Both the position numbers and the translations under genes were made by a program. The notes under the pieces are model-generated. The model made no database searches. It had not been told where the DNA came from and saw nothing but the letters and a program-made list of their open reading frames with translations. Positions 5,305-8,192 of a DNA stretch of 8,192 bases are shown in pieces. This stretch comes from an uncultured Actinomycetes bacterium (GTDB lineage Bacteria > Actinomycetota > Thermoleophilia > Miltoncostaeales > Miltoncostaeaceae): positions 1 to 8,192 of the forward strand of contig CAIPNN010000215.1 in NCBI GenBank assembly GCA_903866425.1. Reading direction: 5' to 3'. The first letter of the stretch is position 1; each line of letters begins with the position of its first letter.

Positions 5305-6534
5305 ATGAGCCCACTCGCCATCGCCACCGTGCACGCGCCTCGCGAGGACGCGACGCTGCGCGCGCAGGGCATCGAGCCGCTCACCGTGGAATGGGAACCA
5401 CCCGCACGCGGCGACCTCACCGCGGTGGCACTGCTCACCCGGGCATACGCAGACGGCGACGTGGAGCAGGCGAACCACGAGGCGATGTCGCGCCTCGACA
5501 CCGCGCGCCCACACCTCATGAGCGCGGGCCTCGCGGGCGACATCGTGCCGGGCCTTGAGGACCGCATGATCCTCCACCCCGGACCCCCGGTGGAGTGGGA
5601 GCACGTTGGCCCACCCCTGCGCCGCGCGCTGATCGGGGCCGTGCTGTTGGAGGGCTGGGCGCCCGACGCAGACGCGGCGGTCGCAGCACTCGAGCAGGGG
5701 GCGATCGCGCTGCAGCCAGCCCACGCACATGGCGTGGCAGCCCCGATGTGCGCGGTGCTGTCGCCATCCATGGCGGCGTGGGGCGTGACGGATGAGAGTT
5801 CGGGTGTTGAGGCCTGGGCGCCGTTCCTCGATCCGCAGGTGGACGCCCTCTGGTCGGGCGACCACTCCGTGGCGGCCATCCGCCGCCAGCGCGTGATGGC
5901 CGACCGCATCGCCCCGGGTATCGCAGCGGCGCTGGCGGTGACCGGCCCCGTCGATCTTGCCGCCATCGCCGCAGAAGCCGAAGCCATGGGTGACGACGGC
6001 GTGGTGGAGCACAGGGCGGCGTCGATGTTGCTGATGCGCGCCCTGTTCGAGGGGCTCACCACGCGCGCACTCGATGCGCTGCCCCCGCTTGCCGCGCTCA
6101 CCAGCGGCAACGACCGTTTCGCGCTGCCGCTCATGGCGGCCGGCGCGCACACGGCGCTGCAGGCCACCCTGGGCGTGCCGCGATCGACGCTCATCGCCGC
6201 GATCACCAGCAACGGCACCGACGTGGGCGTCATGCTCTCGGGGCTCCCCGGCGCATGGTTCACCGCACCCGCCCCCATCCCCGATCTCGCCGAATACATC
6301 GAGGGCCGCTCCGCCGTGGATGCCGCGCCGTGGATCGGCGACCAGGGCCTGCTCGAACTGGTGGGCATCGACGCACGCCTGTGCCTCGACCACGACGAGG
6401 CGCCGTCGGTGGCGACGGGAATCGTTGCCCGTGGGCACGCCGGGTGGATCGGCGAGGGGTCGGCCAGCACGCCCATGGCACCCATCCGTGATGCGCTCAT
6501 GACGCTCCTGCCCGCTCCGGGCATTGTGGCCTGA
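5305..6534 (+). CDS. ylbE: YlbE-like (DUF1116) protein, possible carbamoyltransferase subunit
   Basis: This 409-residue soluble protein is close to the usual length of YlbE/DUF1116 proteins (about 420). Recognisable blocks are LRAQGIEPLTVEWEPPARGD (18–37), LHPGPPVEWEHVGPPLRRAL (90–109) with IGAVLLEGWAP (110–120), AHAHGVAAPMCAVLSPSMA (139–157), MADRIAPGIAAAL (198–210), AEAMGDDG (225–232), SGNDRFALPLMAAGAHTAL (267–285), a Gly-rich stretch at 304–313 and WFTAPAPIPD (318–327). In E. coli, YlbE works with FdrA and YlbF (AllG, AllF, AllH) in the allantoin-linked oxamate carbamoyltransferase. Motifs I recall as HHHGAVGPM, MGDECHNRN and GNDHFFL read AHAHGVAAPM, MGDDGVVEH and GNDRFAL here, so the active site may be changed. 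It lies 9 nt after the TSUP gene and 14 nt before the TPR gene. The family is well supported; the substrate is unknown. Confidence 0.9.
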   Translation: MSPLAIATVHAPREDATLRAQGIEPLTVEWEPPARGDLTAVALLTRAYADGDVEQANHEAMSRLDTARPHLMSAGLAGDIVPGLEDRMILHPGPPVEWEHVGPPLRRALIGAVLLEGWAPDADAAVAALEQGAIALQPAHAHGVAAPMCAVLSPSMAAWGVTDESSGVEAWAPFLDPQVDALWSGDHSVAAIRRQRVMADRIAPGIAAALAVTGPVDLAAIAAEAEAMGDDGVVEHRAASMLLMRALFEGLTTRALDALPPLAALTSGNDRFALPLMAAGAHTALQATLGVPRSTLIAAITSNGTDVGVMLSGLPGAWFTAPAPIPDLAEYIEGRSAVDAAPWIGDQGLLELVGIDARLCLDHDEAPSVATGIVARGHAGWIGEGSASTPMAPIRDALMTLLPAPGIVA

Positions 6535-6548
6535 CAAACTCCCGGGTC

Positions 6549-7259
6549 GTGTCGACCACCGAGCCCACCAACACGCCCACGGGACGAGCGCGCCCCACTG
6601 TCATCGCCGTCGTCGTGGTGGTTGGCCTTGTGCTCGCCGCCATCGTCATCGGTGTTGGGGCAACCCTTGGCGGTGACCCAAGCGACGGCAGCGCGGTGGA
6701 CAAGGCGCAGCCGATCGTCGTGGGAGTTGTGGTGCCCCCCGGGCAGGAGTTGACCGGCGGGACCTCGTCGCTTCCCCCCCTGGCCCTGATCACCGCCACA
6801 GCCGCACCGCGCGCCATCGCAGGTCTGCCCGCTGCGCAGCAGGCCGCCCGCTACGCCGCGATGGCCGGCAACGACCCTTCACTTCTGGTCAAGATGGGCG
6901 CCGCGTACCAGCGGGCCGGCGACCCCGACGCGGCGGCGGCGGCCTACAACAAAGCCCTTGCCGCCGACCCCAACTCGCTTGAGGCGAAGATCGGACTCGC
7001 CCTCGTCGATGGATCGCGCAGCGATGCCGGGCTGCAGGCCGCTGGGCAGAAGCTCGCCGTGTTCACGTCGGAGTACCCCAACAGTCAGGTGGCGTGGTTC
7101 AACCGGGGCTGGGTCGACGCCTACCTTCGCGACGGCAACGGCTCTATCGCCGCGTGGGAGCGGACGGCTGCCATTGACCCCGCGACGAGTCTCGGCAAGA
7201 CTGCCACCGGATTGCTGGCCCGCATCGCACGCGCACAGAAGGCGGCGAAGAAGGGCTGA
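6549..7259 (+). CDS. Membrane-anchored TPR protein
   Basis: The 236-residue protein has a short polar N-terminus (MSTTEPTNTPTGRARP), one strongly hydrophobic helix at about residues 17–40, a Gly/Pro/Ser linker, and a C-terminal helical region facing outward if the N-terminus is cytoplasmic. Residues 110–143 are a good tetratricopeptide repeat (MGAAYQRAGDPDAAAAAYNKALAADPNS), and residues 178–211 a second, weaker one (AWFNRGWVDAYLRDGNGSIAAWERTAAIDP). The tail is basic (KAAKKG). TPR domains bind other proteins; no enzyme motif is present. The GTG start at 6549 lies 14 nt after the YlbE-like stop and lacks a Shine-Dalgarno, but no better start leaves the membrane helix intact. It ends the + strand run. 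Whether it serves the FdrA/YlbE module or is merely adjacent is not known. Confidence 0.85.
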   Translation: MSTTEPTNTPTGRARPTVIAVVVVVGLVLAAIVIGVGATLGGDPSDGSAVDKAQPIVVGVVVPPGQELTGGTSSLPPLALITATAAPRAIAGLPAAQQAARYAAMAGNDPSLLVKMGAAYQRAGDPDAAAAAYNKALAADPNSLEAKIGLALVDGSRSDAGLQAAGQKLAVFTSEYPNSQVAWFNRGWVDAYLRDGNGSIAAWERTAAIDPATSLGKTATGLLARIARAQKAAKKG

Positions 7260-7271
7260 GGCGTCACGAAT

Positions 7272-7308
7272 GGGCACGAAACGCCCGTTGTCGCCTCCTT
7301 TTGGGCGA
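7272..7308 (+). terminator. Two small tandem hairpins after the TPR gene
   Basis: GGGC (7272–7275) pairs with GCCC (7283–7286) around a 7-nt loop, and TCGCC (7291–7295) pairs with GGCGA (7304–7308) around an 8-nt loop holding a TTTT run. They begin 13 nt after the stop at 7259. Each stem is only 4–5 bp with no clear U-tract, so termination is plausible but weakly supported. Confidence 0.3.
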
Positions 7309-7534
7309 GAGGAAGTTTACGCTCAGCCGAGAACCCCTTAACCGGTCCATAAGGGCGGGTTGGGAGAGTGCCGATCAGTAATGGGCCGGCTCCGACCGGC
7401 CGACGTTGGATCCCCTGCACCGCGCGGGGTGAGCACGGATCGGACACAGCAGGAAAGCGCACAGGCATTCGCCGTCGGCGGAATGTCGTATCGAGGGGTC
7501 CGGTGAGACCGGGCCGAGGGGAGACGGGACGAAA
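7309..7534 (+). promoter_or_regulatory. Noncoding leader region of the sigma factor gene
   Basis: No convincing coding frame is present between the TPR gene and the sigma factor gene (7260–7534). The stretch should hold the sigma factor promoter, but I could not pick a -35/-10 pair with confidence; TTTACG (7316–7321) with the AT-richer bases around 7338–7341 is one weak option. Three small hairpins are present: CCCTTA/TAAGGG (7335–7340 with 7350–7355), GGCCGG/CCGGCC (7384–7389 with 7396–7401), and an 8-bp stem with one G·U pair (7497–7504 with 7508–7515) with a GAG loop. The last ends just before a purine-rich GAGGGGAG (7516–7523) that may act as ribosome binding site, 11 nt before the ATG. 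A long structured leader is possible. Confidence 0.4.
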
Positions 7535-8192
7535 ATGACGCTCAAGGAAATCGTGGCCAACGAGGAGATGCAGGTCGTCCTGCAGCGAGGCCAGGAGCAG
7601 GGTTTCCTCGGCATCGAGGAAGTCGCGGCTGCGCTTGAGGGCATTGACCTGGTGCAGGAGCACGCCGAGGGTCTGTACGCGCACATCGACGAGCTCGGCA
7701 TTGAGCTCCTCGAGGAGGCCGAGGCCCAGGAGCGTCGCGCGCAGCTGGCCGAAGAGGCCGAGCGCCCGCGTCGCGTTGCCGCCAAGGCCGAGAGCACCAC
7801 CGACCTCCTGCAGCTCTTCCTTCGCGACATCGGCCGCATCCCGCTGCTCACGGCCAAGCAGGAAGTGGAGCTCGCCAAGCTCATCGAGATGGGCGACCTT
7901 CAGGCCAAGCAGAAGATGGTCGAGAGCAACCTGCGTCTCGTCGTGTCGATCGCCAAGAACTACCGCAACCAGGGCCTGGCCTTCCTCGACCTGATTCAGG
8001 AGGGCACGCTGGGTCTGGTGCGTGCCGCCGAGAAGTTCGACTACCGCAAGGGCTACAAGTTCTCGACGTACGCCACCTGGTGGATCCGCCAGGCTGTGGC
8101 CCGTGCCATCGCGGACAAGGGCCGCACCATCCGCATGCCCGTGCACGTGGTGGAGAAGCTCAACAAGATCAACCGCACCGAGCGCAAGCTGC
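7535..8192 (+). CDS. rpoD: Primary RNA polymerase sigma factor, RpoD/SigA type (3' end outside window)
   Basis: The reading frame is open to the window edge: 219 codons plus one base, without a stop. It encodes the housekeeping sigma subunit that gives RNA polymerase promoter recognition. Residues 23–58 (LGIEEVAAALEGIDLVQEHAEGLYAHIDELGIELL) fit a short region 1.1. Residues 87–120 (STTDLLQLFLRDIGRIPLLTAKQEVELAK...) are region 1.2. Residues 124–170 with NLRLVVSIAKNYRNQGL and DLIQEGTLGLVRAAEKFDY are regions 2.1–2.2. Residues 171–204 (YKFSTYATWWIRQAVARAIADKGRTIRMPVH) are regions 2.3–2.4, with the aromatic residues that melt and bind the -10 element. Region 3 begins at VVEKLNKI; regions 3–4 lie beyond the window. 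The acidic linker at about 59–85 is short compared with mycobacterial SigA, as in deep-branching actinobacteria. The ATG at 7535 is preceded by a purine-rich GAGGGGAG. Confidence 0.96.
   Translation, partial: MTLKEIVANEEMQVVLQRGQEQGFLGIEEVAAALEGIDLVQEHAEGLYAHIDELGIELLEEAEAQERRAQLAEEAERPRRVAAKAESTTDLLQLFLRDIGRIPLLTAKQEVELAKLIEMGDLQAKQKMVESNLRLVVSIAKNYRNQGLAFLDLIQEGTLGLVRAAEKFDYRKGYKFSTYATWWIRQAVARAIADKGRTIRMPVHVVEKLNKINRTERKL

Noticed and set aside
4819..6537. A 572-codon reverse open frame
   Set aside because: It is antisense to the TSUP and YlbE-like genes, both of which have clear family motifs. Its translation is rich in Arg/His/Gly with no recognisable domain.
6768..6781. C-run near the middle of the TPR gene as a possible frameshift site
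   Set aside because: The frame continues unbroken with good TPR motifs downstream and the membrane helix upstream, so there is no sign of a frameshift.
7121..8146. A 341-codon reverse open frame
   Set aside because: It is the complement of the sigma factor and TPR genes. The sigma factor reading is unmistakable, so this frame is a shadow.
1..8192. Mobile element, CRISPR array, toxin-antitoxin or phage-defence system
   Set aside because: No transposase, integrase, direct repeat array, attachment-site pair or known defence domain is visible. The excisionase-like fold of the small helix-turn-helix protein alone is not evidence of a phage.

Overview
The window is GC-rich, gene-dense DNA with strong G/C preference at third codon positions. 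The best taxonomic clue is the truncated gene at the right edge. It encodes a primary sigma factor with a very short N-terminal region and a region 1.2–2.4 core of actinobacterial type. Together with a small secreted protein carrying short 'SVxN'-type repeats, this suggests a deep-branching actinobacterium such as Thermoleophilia (Solirubrobacter/Gaiella-like). That placement is an inference from remembered family resemblance, not from a search.

Layout, left to right: (i) the last 11 codons of a + strand gene and a perfect 12-bp hairpin that probably terminates it and the convergent gene; (ii) a small secreted repeat protein (- strand); (iii) a compact - strand run, reading right to left from about 4416 to 707: a small helix-turn-helix/coiled-coil protein, a short FdrA-like protein, a GT4 glycosyltransferase resembling the MSMEG_0565 family, and a beta-propeller-like protein. 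The last three are joined by 4-nt and 8-nt overlaps. (iv) A divergent intergenic region of about 110 bp with a nested inverted repeat; (v) a + strand run from 4528 to 7259: a TSUP (TauE/SafE) anion exporter, a YlbE-like (DUF1116) protein and a membrane-anchored TPR protein; (vi) a 275-nt noncoding stretch with several small hairpins, then the rpoD-type sigma factor running off the end.

The most interesting point is the pairing of FdrA-like and YlbE-like proteins in back-to-back transcription units. In enterobacteria FdrA and YlbE act with YlbF (AllF/G/H), and this set has been linked to oxamate carbamoyl transfer in allantoin breakdown. Here no YlbF (DUF2877) or carbamate kinase is visible, the FdrA-like protein lacks an N-terminal part of roughly 100–140 residues, and glycine-rich and histidine-rich motifs that I recall as hallmarks of both families are altered. 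Between and around the pair lie a putative regulator, an anion transporter and a translationally coupled glycosyltransferase. This looks like a divergent or repurposed FdrA/YlbE module rather than the standard allantoin operon. The substrate cannot be read from the sequence.

No tRNA, rRNA, CRISPR array, insertion sequence or phage gene was seen.
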